From the NCBI GenBank assembly GCA_964230215.1, contig CAXRGQ010000007.1, positions 1,017,700 through 1,081,699 on the forward strand: a DNA stretch of 64,000 nt, read 5' to 3'. Each line of letters begins with the position of its first letter. The stretch's first letter is position 1. The translations under genes and the position numbers were made by a program. This document shows positions 1-10,049 of this stretch, piece after piece. The notes below the pieces were generated by a model that saw only the letters and a program-made list of their open reading frames with translations, was not told where the DNA came from and ran no database searches. Source of the stretch: JAUILH01 sp964230215 (lineage in GTDB: Bacteria; Bacteroidota; Bacteroidia; Flavobacteriales_D; JAUILH01).

Positions 1-855
1 ATTATTGTTATTTCCGTATTCCCAGACGCGGATGTACACGGTGGAACCGGGTGTTAAGCCCGTTTCGTAGATGTGAGGCATAAGAATTCCGTCTCCAGGT
101 TCACCGTCATCATCACATGCAATAAGAGTGGGAGAGGAGCATGGACCAGAATACAAGGCCATCGCACCATCCGTAAAATCAATCGCTTGGGTGTGGATGT
201 CTATTTCACCTGAAGCGGGAACTTCAACTTCAAACCAAACATCTCCACCCGCATATCCTCCTTGGAAAGGAGATGAACCTCCACAGCCAGAAGGAGTAGC
301 GACTCCAGAGCCAAGTGATCCAGCATTAGTATATGTAAGATAGTTGCATGATGGCGTAACATTGGGTAGGGCAAATGCTGCACACGGTGTGTTGTTAGTA
401 GGACTTGGGATACCGCTAACACAAATGTTAAATGTTGAGGTCCCTGAACCAACGCCATAATGGTATACACGTACATAATAAGTAGCACCAATCGAAAGTC
501 CGTTGGCTACCAATTCTTCATCTCCATTAACGCCATTGATATCTTCACAATCAATGCTTACTAGACTTCCGCAAGTACCACTAAATAGTTGTATCACTGC
601 GTCATATCCGATGGTAGGATCAACGGTAATTGAAGTGCTTGAACTATTGGCGACAAAATAATACCATACGTCATCATCTGCATTACCGCCTCCCGAACAT
701 GTAGGCAAAGATTGAGATGCATTCGCAGAAGAACCTGCTTGGAAATTACATGTGGCAAAACTTGGTGTTAATTGCGTTGCTGTGCTACAGTCATCACTTT
801 GTGCAAACGAAAAAGTCACAAGAAATGCGAAAATTGAACTTAATATATGCTTCAT
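1..855 (-). CDS. Secreted repeat protein, N-terminal part (runs off the left edge)
   Basis: An open frame starts at ATG 855 and stays open for 285 codons to base 1, so the C-terminus lies outside the window. Residues 1-18 form a signal peptide ending in FSFAQ. At least two repeats of about 120 residues follow, each with a 'DDxWYYF/GDVWFEV' strand, a 'YDAVIQLFSGTCGS' or 'GAMALYSGPCSS' segment and a 'CEDIN/CDDDG' turn. This resembles the pre-peptidase C-terminal-like jelly-roll modules of Bacteroidota surface proteins. A T9SS C-terminal sorting domain is expected but not visible. The start overlaps the stop of the upstream 110-residue gene (ATGA), which suggests translational coupling. The secretion call is firm; the exact role (adhesin or enzyme) is unknown. 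Confidence 0.75.
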   Translation of the reverse strand, partial: MKHILSSIFAFLVTFSFAQSDDCSTATQLTPSFATCNFQAGSSANASQSLPTCSGGGNADDDVWYYFVANSSSTSITVDPTIGYDAVIQLFSGTCGSLVSIDCEDINGVNGDEELVANGLSIGATYYVRVYHYGVGSGTSTFNICVSGIPSPTNNTPCAAFALPNVTPSCNYLTYTNAGSLGSGVATPSGCGGSSPFQGGYAGGDVWFEVEVPASGEIDIHTQAIDFTDGAMALYSGPCSSPTLIACDDDGEPGDGILMPHIYETGLTPGSTVYIRVWEYGNNNN

Positions 856-1184
856 GATTCAATTTTTGCGCGTTCAACAAGTACGATTTCGATTCCATTT
901 TTAAGCAAAATAGCTTTTATACGGTCGATTATTAAATGTTTGCTAATGTCATGATTGGTGCATTGAAACTCCAAGGTGTAATCAGTCAATATAAATTGAA
1001 GTTCTGATATTCCCTCAAGGGCACTGATTTCATCCAAAACCGCATCAACTTGATCTTGCGTCTTTAGATGGGAAACACGAATATCATAATCAAACAGAAT
1101 CTCAGGAGCTATTTCCTGAGCTTGAAGGCTGGTGGCGAATACTACACCAGCAAAAATTGGTACAAAATTCTTTATTAATCGCAT
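852..1184 (-). CDS. Small exported protein of unknown function
   Basis: 110 residues. A signal peptide (about residues 1-22, ending in SLQAQ) is followed by a compact mixed alpha/beta segment with a beta-alpha-beta pattern ('FDYDIRVSHLKTQDQVDAVL', 'GISELQFILTDYTLEFQC'). The pattern is reminiscent of a ferredoxin-like or HMA-like fold but lacks the CxxC metal motif. The gene overlaps the next gene by 4 bases (ATGA), so the two are probably made together, and it follows the SprF gene by 85 bases. I do not recognise the family. A periplasmic helper for the large secreted protein downstream is inference from position only. Confidence 0.6.
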   Translation of the reverse strand: MRLIKNFVPIFAGVVFATSLQAQEIAPEILFDYDIRVSHLKTQDQVDAVLDEISALEGISELQFILTDYTLEFQCTNHDISKHLIIDRIKAILLKNGIEIVLVERAKIES

Positions 1185-1269
1185 AGTGGTAAGTGTTTTC
1201 CAGACGTGGGTGTAAACTCTAAGAGTTGTTTTCTGGATTTACCACCAAATATAAGGAATTCTATGTTAA

Positions 1270-2232
1270 CTATATCTCAATTCTGCCGCCGCCACCTTCG
1301 CTTTCAACTTTTGGTTTAGCTTCTTCGCGGTAAGATGTTCTAACCTTAAATCTCAACATAACTTCATGAGAGCCGTTTGAGAAGAGTGACAGATCTGAAA
1401 AACCTAGATCATATGAATAACCAATCATTAGTTTTTCATCAATGATATAGTTGGCCATCATTACTAATTCTTGACTTGTTCTGTAGCTCATTCCTACGCC
1501 AACTTTTTCAAGGAAGGTTGCATTTAAATTGATGTCTAATTGCACTGGCGTTCCATGTACATGTTTTATTAATAATGATGGGGTAAATTTCACATCTCTT
1601 GATAGCTCCATATTATATCCACCATGTAAAAAGAAATGCATGTCTTGGGTGTCAAATGATGTTTGACCCTGTGCTTCACCGTTTACAACAACATTGTTCT
1701 TCATTAGGTTAGGAATAGCGAACCCCACAAAGTACTCTGGTGTATATAAATAGGTCCCGAATCTGAAATTGGGCATAATAACCATCTTAGTGTTGGCCAT
1801 GTACACAGGGTCGTTATCAACAATAGTCTCGATTTCGGAGAACTTGCTCTGTTGCATATTTAGGTATCCTGTTAAGCCAAAAGAAAGTCTCTGTCCTCCT
1901 TTAAGTTGAACTTTGTAAGCATAGGTTCCACCAATATTATAGACATTATTTACACCAATTTTGTCATGGTACAACTCTGCTCCCCATGCCATTTTTAAAT
2001 CCTTTGATGGTTTAGCAATGGAAAGACCTTGCATAGTAGGTGCACCATCAAATCCAGCCCATTGGTTTTTAAAGAAAAACCCCGCTTGGAGTGATGTAAA
2101 CGAACCTATTGCGGCAGGATTAACAAATGCCCAATGATTCATATACTGGCTTGTGTGTAAGTTATGTTGAGCATTTGCTCCTAAACCTGCACCAAGCAGA
2201 ATTGACAATGTAAGTAATTTAATCGCTTTCAT
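1270..2232 (-). CDS. PorP/SprF family T9SS outer-membrane protein
   Basis: 320 residues with a signal peptide (about 1-21, ending in GANAQ) followed by a beta-barrel pattern. The hallmarks of the PorP/SprF family are present: 'SQYMNHWAFVNPAAIGS' near the N-terminus, 'AGFFFKNQWAGFDGAP', and a C-terminal 'LMIGYSYDLGFSDLS' followed by 'SHEVMLRFK'. Members are outer-membrane partners needed for secretion or anchoring of SprB-like adhesins by the type IX system. The gene lies 2 bases after the giant type-B-sorted adhesin, the usual adhesin-SprF pairing. A glycine-rich tail (SEGGGGRIEI) ends the protein. The family is clear; the assignment to this adhesin is inferred from adjacency. Confidence 0.9.
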   Translation of the reverse strand: MKAIKLLTLSILLGAGLGANAQHNLHTSQYMNHWAFVNPAAIGSFTSLQAGFFFKNQWAGFDGAPTMQGLSIAKPSKDLKMAWGAELYHDKIGVNNVYNIGGTYAYKVQLKGGQRLSFGLTGYLNMQQSKFSEIETIVDNDPVYMANTKMVIMPNFRFGTYLYTPEYFVGFAIPNLMKNNVVVNGEAQGQTSFDTQDMHFFLHGGYNMELSRDVKFTPSLLIKHVHGTPVQLDINLNATFLEKVGVGMSYRTSQELVMMANYIIDEKLMIGYSYDLGFSDLSLFSNGSHEVMLRFKVRTSYREEAKPKVESEGGGGRIEI

Positions 2233-2234
2233 GG

Positions 2235-5200
2235 TTATTGTCTTTTGATTTCAACGTAGCCGTTAACTGTTTGGAATTGATCACCGAGTTTCAACACATA
2301 GAAATATGTGCCATCTGGTACTTGTTCACCTCCAAGTGTACGTTGACCATTAGATTCGCCCTTCCAATTGTTATTATATTGTTGGACATTATAAACTAGT
2401 TCTCCCCATCTATTGAACACAAGCAACTCTGCTTCTGGGTAGTTTTCTAATCCTAGTATTACAAATTCATCGTTAATGCCATCTCCATTAGGAGAGAACC
2501 CGGTTGGCACTTCTACCTCAAGTCCGAATGTCACAAATATGTTAACATAAGCTGTATCACAGAAACTTGGGCATGTTGGGTGACAAACGCTATACAATAA
2601 TGTATCGTTTCCTACTTGATCACTGTTGGAAGTATATGTAATGAAATTGGTATTAACACTAGCATTCCCTCCAAATGGTCCATAAATAATATTCAATGTG
2701 TTTGCATCTGCATTTGTATCATTCGCTAGGACAAGAATATTCGTAGTTTCTTCTGTAATTACAGTTACAGCGTCATCTAGTGCTTCAACGTCAGATGGAT
2801 TTATAACAAATACGTTGATAGTCTCAGTTGCTGAACAGCCTGTAACATTTTCAATAACTTGAACGCTGTAAGTTGAGTCTGCGCTTGGGCTAACATTTAT
2901 TGAAGCACTTGTTTCTGAAGTACTCCATAGGTAATCATCACCACCACTTGCAGATAAACTTATTGTACTTCCCTCACAAATAGTTGTATCATTACTCACA
3001 ACTGGAACTGGGGCAGGTGTAACAGTAATTGTCAATGGCACGAGTGCACCAACGTGATAACAACCATTGGCGTCTTCTCCTTGGAAATAGTAAGTAATTG
3101 TACTTGCCGGATTAACGTTAAGGTTTGTTTGACCAAGCAGATTACCACTTGTAGCCGCGTCATACACATTGTACACCGCACTAGCTCCTGATCCAGTAGC
3201 CATTAAAGTAATAGTGTCTCCTTGACATATTGTCGAGTCCGTAGCCGAAACTGTTGGAGCAACAGGTCCATCTAGAACATTCACTTGTTGAGTTGTAGAG
3301 TCTTGACATCCAGGAGCTGTTCCAACAACATATTCAATTGATATAGGGCCAGACAGTCCTGATGGATCAAAAGTTGAACCAGTAACACCTGTTCCGTTCC
3401 AACTTCCACCAGTAGTTCCAGTTATTAATAGGTCCAGATCTACCGTACCATTAGTTGCACACACATCAATTGGGTTTGTCCAACTTGCATTAACAACAGT
3501 TGTAACTGTAAAGGTATGAGTTACCGTATCCTGGCAAGCACCGGATCCCTGTGTATATGATACCGTGATGTTCTGTCCGCCTAGTCCAGCCGGGTTAAAG
3601 AAAGAACCAGCCATATTAGTACTCAACCAAGTACCGCCTGTATTTCCCGTAATAAGTGGATCAAAATCTGTAGGACCTGCGCTTTCACAAATAGAAACAG
3701 GGTCAGTCCAAGCAGCATCTCCTGCTGGCGTAATTGAAATGTTTATCTGAGCACACGCGGTGGAATTACATTCATTTTCAGCACGAACAAAGTACGTGGT
3801 AAAGATTGTTGGATTAACAGTAATGGTAGTGCCGCTGTCAACTAGTGCCCCTCCGCACGAACCAGTATACCAATACCATTTTGCTCCATTTCCAAGCGAC
3901 CCACCTGCCACTGTCAGAGTGGTGCTATCACCATTACAAATATTAGTAGAACCAGCTGTTATACTTGTAGGAGCAGTAGAAGGAGTATGAACGTCCATAT
4001 CTAACTGCACACATATCGTATTTCCACAATAGCCTTCAGCTCTTACAAAATAGCTGGTGTTGGAAGTTGGAGAAACTGAAATATTAGTACCGGATCCAAT
4101 GGATGTTCCACCACATGTTCCCGTGTACCATTCCCAAGTAGCACTTGAACCTAACGTTCCGCCATTAACGGATAGGTTTGCAAATCCACCAGAGCAAATT
4201 ATCGTGTCACTCGCGTTGATTGATATAGGGTCAACAGACGGTTGTGCTGTCGACACCGATATAGACTGACAAGTTGTAGTATTACAATCTCCGCTTGCTT
4301 GAATAAAGTATTGTGTAGTTACCGTTGGATGAACAGCTAAGCTATCACCGCTTCCTAGGAATGTCCCTCCGCAGGAACCTTCATAATAGTTCCAACTAGC
4401 ACCCGTACCTAATGAACCGCCAACTGGAGCAATGTAAGTGCTGTCACCAATACAAACAGGGTCTAAGAAATTACTTACGCTTGTTGCGGCTGTTGATAGG
4501 GTTTTAACAAAAACCGTTTTTGCCACACATCCTGTATTTCCACATGTTCCTTCAGCTCTTGCGTAATAAGTTGTAGTATTCGTTGGACTTACGATTATTG
4601 AATTCCCTGTTCCAAGGAAATTATTTCCACAAGAACCTTGATACCAATACCAGTCAGCACCGCTTCCAAGGCTACCTCCGTTAATTGTTAAGGTTGAACT
4701 TCCACCAGGACAAACAGAATCGAGTGTAGCGTTTACAGATAATGGAATAACGGACATTGAATCAATGGTAATCCAAAATTTGAGTGAGTCCATACATAGT
4801 CCTGATCCAACTGTATAGGTAACTTCAGAACTGTCTGTAACAAGAGATGGGTCAAACGTATCTGTACCTCCGTTTACACCAACACCTGTCCATACACCAC
4901 CTGGATCACCAGTTAAAAAGCTGTTTAAGCTTATTGCTGGAGCATTTTCACATATACCAGTTGGCTGAGTCCAGCCTGGATCAAGAAAATCTTCATTAAA
5001 CTGAGAGATAGTAAACTTATCAATTCCACTACCAGAGTAACCTTGAACGTAAGCAGCTCCACCAGGATTCACAACTGGGAATCCATCTGCATCCTGTGTA
5101 CCACCAATATACACCTGATCACCACAAACTCCATCATGAGAAGTAATTGAGCGCAGTTCGGTTGCACCTAAAGAGTTAATATAGGTTCCCCATTCTTGCG

Positions 5201-7262
5201 TACCACTTGTGTCAAACTGAGCTATGAAACCATTGAGTGATGCAACACCCGCAGCCTCATAATACGCATTGGTTTTTTGCATGGTCGGCATTCCAGAAGT
5301 TCCAGAAGTATATTGAGCTAAATACACCTTGTCATTAGGCGACACGTCAATCATAGTTCTCCAATCATCAGCTGCAGACCCAAAATAGGTTGACCATACT
5401 AAATCTGTATTAGAATTAAACTTGGTAATGAATCCTGACTGAGTACCATTTAATGTGTTATCAAAGTAAGCGCCATTTCCAGGATCCATTGTTGGAAGGT
5501 CACTACTAGAGGTTAATCCACTTATATATACGTTGTCGTCCGAATCAATATCAAGACCATAGATTTCAACTTCATCGCCAGATCCTCCAAAATATGAAGA
5601 CCATTCAAGTGCGCCACCTGCGCTGAATCGTGCAAGCAATACATCTGAGTTGCCATTGTGTGTATTATCATAGTATCCACCAGCATCACTTAAGATTGTA
5701 GTGTTTTGATTAACTGTACCAACACAATAAATAGAACCATCAGATGCAATATCGACTTTGCTAAATGACTCTTCTACATCTGTGGGAGGTCCAGCATTAT
5801 CCAATCCAAAGTAAGTTCCCCACTGGAACACACAGGTTGGAGAGAAAGATAGGATGATAGCATCTTTGTCCGTTGCTGAGTTAGGTGATGGAGCAGCTTG
5901 ATTATATGCGCCAAGCAGTGTTTGTGTAGGAATGGTATATCCCGTTCCGTTATCACCAACCACATAAAAATCACCAGCTGGACTAAGAGCTACGTCATGC
6001 GCTACAGATGCTAAATTGGCGTTAAAATAGGTGCTCCATCTTCTTGTACCATCACTTTGAAATCTCATCAAAACGATTTGAGTTTCGCCAGAAACATTAG
6101 TGCTTTCAAACCACGCACCACCGCCAAAATTCATCGTTGGAAAATTCAAACTAGCGGATACTGCAGCAATATATATATCACCGTTAGCTGGGTTGATTTC
6201 AACGCCACCACGCATGAACTCTTGCAACTCTCCACCGTAGTATGTTGCCCATAGTAATTCTCCATCTATACCGAATTGTAATATTCTCAAATCTGGTTCA
6301 GTTCCTGTTGGCTGATTAGGTGTAAACTGCATATAAGCGGTACCACCTGGAGACCAAACGGGCATAGTTGCATCAGATGTAGAACCGACATTAACAACCT
6401 GACCATTCGCAGCATCCATCTCATGACCATAGAATGAATCATCATCGTAGTCGTAGTACGTTGACCATGCTAGAACAGGGTCAATTAGAATGCTTTGATT
6501 TGTTTCTCCATTTGTTTTGAATGAGACAATACCCTCGTTCAGTGAGTAATTCAACTCAATTTTTTCAGAAGAATTAAATGACGCGTCAGATGATGATGCA
6601 AATGGATTATTAATATCACCTATAACATAGGAAGCTGGCAACTCCTCGCTTAACTCTCCAAGTTGAGAACCAAGATGAAGAACATTGTCCTCTAGACTAA
6701 TATAATCCTGACCGCTATACTGCAGTTTTAAATCTGCTAGATCAGCACCAGCTTTTACATGAATGTCATATTTTATGCCTTTGCTAGAATTCTTGAATCT
6801 AATATCAATTCCAGGATATACATCCTTATATACTATAGCATTATAAAATGGGACATGATCAATTCCGTTTGGACAATGCGCTAGAAAATAGTTGGCGTAG
6901 TGTTTCTTCTTATCAATGCCATCAATTTCTCTAGTATTGCTTTCAAGAAATCTAAGCTCAACCCTATGTATATAGGTAGTGTCTAATTTTCTTATCTCTT
7001 CAATTTCAGCCAGTGAGGCTTTTTCGATATCGAAATTTCTAAAATGACTCCGATCGCTTTTCTTTTTGAAGAAATACGTTACATGATCTTTATAAAAATA
7101 GATCTGGGCATTTCCAGATTTACTTTTAAATAATACATCATTTTGTAATTCGCCTTTTGAATTTGCAATTTGCCCGATATTCTTCTCGAAACCAGACACT
7201 TGAGACATTAGTTGCGCAGAGATGAATACCATTCCTGCAATTAATCCACATATTTTAATCAT
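2235..7262 (-). CDS. Giant T9SS type-B adhesin with beta-propeller and Ig-like repeats
   Basis: 1675 residues. A signal peptide (about 1-20) is followed by an N-terminal domain typical of SBBP proteins ('FEKNIGQIANSKGELQNDV'). Residues about 270-760 form a beta-propeller-like region with repeated 'WSTYFGG...DIYISG' blades. Next come four near-identical Ig-like repeats of about 80 residues ('LxVNGGTLGSSATWEWYTG...TSYFVRAEGYCGNT'), two 'ITGxTGGxWxGTGVxGSTFDPSGL' modules and further Ig-like domains. The last 90 or so residues are the gliding-motility-associated C-terminal domain ('PTGFSPNGDGINDEFVI', 'ELLVFNRWGELVY', 'VPDGTYFYVLKLG', 'GYVEIKRQ'), the type B T9SS sorting signal. It is probably exposed on the cell surface and paired with the SprF protein downstream. 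The ligand is unknown. Confidence 0.9.
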   Translation of the reverse strand: MIKICGLIAGMVFISAQLMSQVSGFEKNIGQIANSKGELQNDVLFKSKSGNAQIYFYKDHVTYFFKKKSDRSHFRNFDIEKASLAEIEEIRKLDTTYIHRVELRFLESNTREIDGIDKKKHYANYFLAHCPNGIDHVPFYNAIVYKDVYPGIDIRFKNSSKGIKYDIHVKAGADLADLKLQYSGQDYISLEDNVLHLGSQLGELSEELPASYVIGDINNPFASSSDASFNSSEKIELNYSLNEGIVSFKTNGETNQSILIDPVLAWSTYYDYDDDSFYGHEMDAANGQVVNVGSTSDATMPVWSPGGTAYMQFTPNQPTGTEPDLRILQFGIDGELLWATYYGGELQEFMRGGVEINPANGDIYIAAVSASLNFPTMNFGGGAWFESTNVSGETQIVLMRFQSDGTRRWSTYFNANLASVAHDVALSPAGDFYVVGDNGTGYTIPTQTLLGAYNQAAPSPNSATDKDAIILSFSPTCVFQWGTYFGLDNAGPPTDVEESFSKVDIASDGSIYCVGTVNQNTTILSDAGGYYDNTHNGNSDVLLARFSAGGALEWSSYFGGSGDEVEIYGLDIDSDDNVYISGLTSSSDLPTMDPGNGAYFDNTLNGTQSGFITKFNSNTDLVWSTYFGSAADDWRTMIDVSPNDKVYLAQYTSGTSGMPTMQKTNAYYEAAGVASLNGFIAQFDTSGTQEWGTYINSLGATELRSITSHDGVCGDQVYIGGTQDADGFPVVNPGGAAYVQGYSGSGIDKFTISQFNEDFLDPGWTQPTGICENAPAISLNSFLTGDPGGVWTGVGVNGGTDTFDPSLVTDSSEVTYTVGSGLCMDSLKFWITIDSMSVIPLSVNATLDSVCPGGSSTLTINGGSLGSGADWYWYQGSCGNNFLGTGNSIIVSPTNTTTYYARAEGTCGNTGCVAKTVFVKTLSTAATSVSNFLDPVCIGDSTYIAPVGGSLGTGASWNYYEGSCGGTFLGSGDSLAVHPTVTTQYFIQASGDCNTTTCQSISVSTAQPSVDPISINASDTIICSGGFANLSVNGGTLGSSATWEWYTGTCGGTSIGSGTNISVSPTSNTSYFVRAEGYCGNTICVQLDMDVHTPSTAPTSITAGSTNICNGDSTTLTVAGGSLGNGAKWYWYTGSCGGALVDSGTTITVNPTIFTTYFVRAENECNSTACAQINISITPAGDAAWTDPVSICESAGPTDFDPLITGNTGGTWLSTNMAGSFFNPAGLGGQNITVSYTQGSGACQDTVTHTFTVTTVVNASWTNPIDVCATNGTVDLDLLITGTTGGSWNGTGVTGSTFDPSGLSGPISIEYVVGTAPGCQDSTTQQVNVLDGPVAPTVSATDSTICQGDTITLMATGSGASAVYNVYDAATSGNLLGQTNLNVNPASTITYYFQGEDANGCYHVGALVPLTITVTPAPVPVVSNDTTICEGSTISLSASGGDDYLWSTSETSASINVSPSADSTYSVQVIENVTGCSATETINVFVINPSDVEALDDAVTVITEETTNILVLANDTNADANTLNIIYGPFGGNASVNTNFITYTSNSDQVGNDTLLYSVCHPTCPSFCDTAYVNIFVTFGLEVEVPTGFSPNGDGINDEFVILGLENYPEAELLVFNRWGELVYNVQQYNNNWKGESNGQRTLGGEQVPDGTYFYVLKLGDQFQTVNGYVEIKRQ

Positions 7263-7342
7263 AGCGCAGCAGCTTTACAAGTCCGTTTGTACGGCAATTT
7301 AATTACATGGTTACAAAATAAAATAAAAAAGGGATAAAACAT

Positions 7343-7374
7343 AAAAAAGGCTGTATGAGCAACATACAGCCTTT
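7343..7374 (-). terminator. Rho-independent terminator after gdhA
   Basis: A perfect hairpin, GGCTGTATG-AGCAA-CATACAGCC, lies just past the stop of the glutamate dehydrogenase gene. Read on the minus strand it is followed by a run of six U residues. It separates gdhA from the downstream adhesin gene. Confidence 0.85.
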
Positions 7375-7398
7375 GATATAAATATTTAGTGAAGGATA

Positions 7399-8748
7399 TT
7401 AAACCGCTCCTTGGTCAATCATTGCATCTGCAACTTTAACAAACCCTGCGATATTAGCTCCCTTAACGTAATCAACGAAATCACCTTCTCTACCATACTT
7501 TTCACAAGCTTCATGAATTGAAATCATGATGGCATGTAGTTTACTGTCAACTTCTTCTCTTGTCCATGATAATCTTAATGAGTTCTGAGACATTTCTAAT
7601 CCTGAAGTTGCCACTCCACCAGCGTTGGACGCTTTTCCTGGAGAGAACAATATTTTAGCTTCATGGAATGCTTCAATAGCTTCAGGAGTTGATGGCATGT
7701 TAGCACCTTCAGCAACACAAATACAGCCATTGCTAAGTAAAGTCTTAGCTTCATCTCCATTTAATTCGTTCTGAGTAGCACATGGCATTGCAATGTCACA
7801 CTTAACACCCCATGGTCTTTCTCCTTCAAAATACTCGAATCCATCAAATTTCTCAGCAATCTCTTTTACACGTCCTCTGCGAACGTTTTTAAGATCCATT
7901 AAGAACTCTAAGTGCTCAGAATGGAAACCATTTTCAGCGTAGACATAACCAGATGAATCTGATACAGTTACTACTTTACCACCAAGATGTATTACTTTTT
8001 CAAGTGCATATTGAGCCACGTTTCCGGATCCAGAGATTGCTACAGTTTTGCCTTTAAAACTATCATTCTTAGTTTTTAGCATTTCTTCAGCAAAGTAAAC
8101 AGTACCATAGCCTGTTGCCTCTGGACGAATTAGAGATCCACCCCAGTTTCTTCCTTTTCCTGTTAATACACCTGTAAACTCATTTCTTAATCTTTTATAT
8201 TGACCGAACATGTATCCAATCTCTCTTCCACCTACACCGATATCTCCAGCAGGTACATCTGTGTCAGGGCCAATGTGTCTAGATAATTCTGTCATAAATG
8301 ATTGACAAAAACGCATTACTTCATTGTCTGACTTTCCTTTTGGGTTAAAATCTGATCCACCTTTTCCTCCACCCATAGGCAGAGTAGTTAACGAGTTTTT
8401 GAAAATCTGCTCAAATCCAAGAAACTTTAAAATTGATAAGTTAACGCTTGGGTGAAAACGAAGACCTCCTTTATAAGGTCCAATCGCTGAGTTAAACTCA
8501 ACGCGGTAACCAATGTTTACCTGCATTTCACCGCTATCGTCTATCCATGGAACTCTGAATATAATTGTGCGTTCTGGCTCAATTATTCTTTCAAGGATTT
8601 TTGCCTTTTTATATTTAGGATTTTCTTCCATGTAAGGAATAACCGCCTCTGCTACCTCATGTACAGCCTGTATGAACTCTGTTTCATGGCCATGCTTGGC
8701 TTTAACCTTGTCCATGAAAGCATCAATTTTTTCTTGAAATTGTGACAT
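7399..8748 (-). CDS. gdhA: Glutamate dehydrogenase (NADP-type, hexameric)
   Basis: 449 residues, the normal length for hexameric bacterial glutamate dehydrogenase, which interconverts 2-oxoglutarate plus ammonium and glutamate. Visible motifs are 'YKGGLRFHPSVNLS', 'TLPMGGGKGGSDF' carrying the catalytic and substrate-binding lysines, 'PAGDIGVGGREIGYMFGQYK', the Rossmann signature 'AISGSGNVAQYALE' and 'EGANMPSTPEA'. The DSSG after the second beta strand of the Rossmann fold fits NADP preference, although cofactor choice cannot be proven here. It has its own -7-like element upstream (8784-8791) and a strong hairpin terminator downstream, so it is probably monocistronic. Confidence 0.97.
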   Translation of the reverse strand: MSQFQEKIDAFMDKVKAKHGHETEFIQAVHEVAEAVIPYMEENPKYKKAKILERIIEPERTIIFRVPWIDDSGEMQVNIGYRVEFNSAIGPYKGGLRFHPSVNLSILKFLGFEQIFKNSLTTLPMGGGKGGSDFNPKGKSDNEVMRFCQSFMTELSRHIGPDTDVPAGDIGVGGREIGYMFGQYKRLRNEFTGVLTGKGRNWGGSLIRPEATGYGTVYFAEEMLKTKNDSFKGKTVAISGSGNVAQYALEKVIHLGGKVVTVSDSSGYVYAENGFHSEHLEFLMDLKNVRRGRVKEIAEKFDGFEYFEGERPWGVKCDIAMPCATQNELNGDEAKTLLSNGCICVAEGANMPSTPEAIEAFHEAKILFSPGKASNAGGVATSGLEMSQNSLRLSWTREEVDSKLHAIMISIHEACEKYGREGDFVDYVKGANIAGFVKVADAMIDQGAV

Positions 8749-8783
8749 TATTATAATTATAAATTAACACTAAGTAATACGAA

Positions 8784-8791
8784 CAAATGTA
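8784..8791 (-). promoter_or_regulatory. Putative -7 element for gdhA
   Basis: Read on the minus strand this is TACATTTG, matching the Bacteroidota TAnnTTTG consensus. It sits about 35 bases before the gdhA start. No clear TTTG -33 element is seen at standard spacing. Confidence 0.5.
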
Positions 8792-8883
8792 TATAAAAAA
8801 CGATTGTTTTTATACTTATGTAAATTAATTATCATTGGATTCTTACAAGGCTTTCTGATATGTTGTTTAATCAAAGCATTTAC

Positions 8884-10005
8884 CTAGTCTAGCGAGTAGA
8901 ATTTACCCGGATAGCTTTTCACTATATTTTGAAGTTCTAAGTTGAGCAATTCGACCAATAGTGACGAGACATTTAAACTTGTTTTGCTTGCGAGATCATC
9001 CAGTTTGACTTTCCCCGCATTTAATAGTTGTGCGCAAATCAGTTTTTGGCTTTCAGAAAGCGATGAGGTGTCGATTGGATTTTGCTTGATTGGTGTGGCT
9101 TTTGTCCTATTCCAACCAAGTAGATCAATGATGTCATCTGCAGACTCAATTAAATGTGCACGATTCAACTTGATTAATTTGTTACATCCCTTGCTGGCAT
9201 AATCATTTGTCCTGCCAGGGAATGCAAATACTTCTCGATTATAGTCATTCGCGATATATGCTGTGATTAAACTACCCCCTTTTTCCCCACTTTCAACAAC
9301 AATGGTTATGTCGCACATACCCGCAACAATTCTATTTCTTTTCGGGAAGTTAGATTTATCAGGAATATTGCCGGTTGGGAACTCTGTAATAATTGCACCG
9401 TTATTTATAATGTCTGGGACATAACGTTTATGACTGGCTGGATAAATTCTATCTAAGCCATGCCCCAAAACGGCATAAGTTGGTATTTGCTGTTCAATAC
9501 ATGATTTGTGGGCACATATATCCACCCCATAAGCAAGGCCACTAACAATGCCCACATTGAGTTCTGACAGGTCTTTCACTAATTTTTTGCATATATCTAT
9601 ACCGTATTGACTAACAGATCGGGTTCCGACGATTGCAATCATATAATCCTTGTTAAAGTTAGATTGCCCCTTAGTATAAAGAACAATTGGTGCATCAATA
9701 CACTCTTTCAGTCTTTCTGGGTATGAACTGCTGTCGATGGTGTGAATATTAATGCCGTTTGCTTTGATAAACTCCAACTCCTTGTAAGCAAAATCCAAAG
9801 CGGCATTTCTGGATTCAATAAGCTTTGAACTAGCATAAGGACCTATGCCGTCTATTTTTTTTAAATCCGAAATAGTAGCGTCAAAAACATTTCGTGCTCC
9901 ATCAAAGTAGTTTATTAATGTTTTCGCATGATACACCCCAATACCTCCTAATTGAGTTACAGCGATATCATACACTAATTCGTCGATTTTCTGAGAAATA
10001 ACCAA
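8884..10005 (-). CDS. dprA: DNA-processing protein DprA
   Basis: 373 residues. DprA loads RecA onto incoming single-stranded DNA during natural transformation. An N-terminal helix-hairpin-helix region ('LKKIDGIGPYASSKLIES', about 45-65) precedes the Rossmann-like DprA domain with 'IAIVGTRSVSQYG', 'VSGLAYGVDICAHKSC', 'AVLGHGLDRIYPASH', 'FPKRNRIVAGM' and 'VVESGEKGGSLITA'. A C-terminal winged-helix segment (about 310-373) follows. The start is a TTG at 10005; no ATG is available upstream in frame. It is divergent from the TonB-dependent receptor with only 44 bases between. Its presence suggests competence, which is relevant to the cassette array at the right of the window. Confidence 0.95.
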   Translation of the reverse strand: MVISQKIDELVYDIAVTQLGGIGVYHAKTLINYFDGARNVFDATISDLKKIDGIGPYASSKLIESRNAALDFAYKELEFIKANGINIHTIDSSSYPERLKECIDAPIVLYTKGQSNFNKDYMIAIVGTRSVSQYGIDICKKLVKDLSELNVGIVSGLAYGVDICAHKSCIEQQIPTYAVLGHGLDRIYPASHKRYVPDIINNGAIITEFPTGNIPDKSNFPKRNRIVAGMCDITIVVESGEKGGSLITAYIANDYNREVFAFPGRTNDYASKGCNKLIKLNRAHLIESADDIIDLLGWNRTKATPIKQNPIDTSSLSESQKLICAQLLNAGKVKLDDLASKTSLNVSSLLVELLNLELQNIVKSYPGKFYSLD

Positions 10006-10049
10006 TTTTTAATGTTAATTTAATCCACCGCAATTTTAATACCTCAGAT

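Noticed and set aside
128..343. Plus-strand frame at the left edge
   Set aside because: Shadow of the partial secreted protein, whose minus-strand frame has a signal peptide and repeats.
3780..4750. Tandem DNA repeat
   Set aside because: The four similar blocks of about 240 bases are in frame and encode Ig-like repeats of the giant adhesin.
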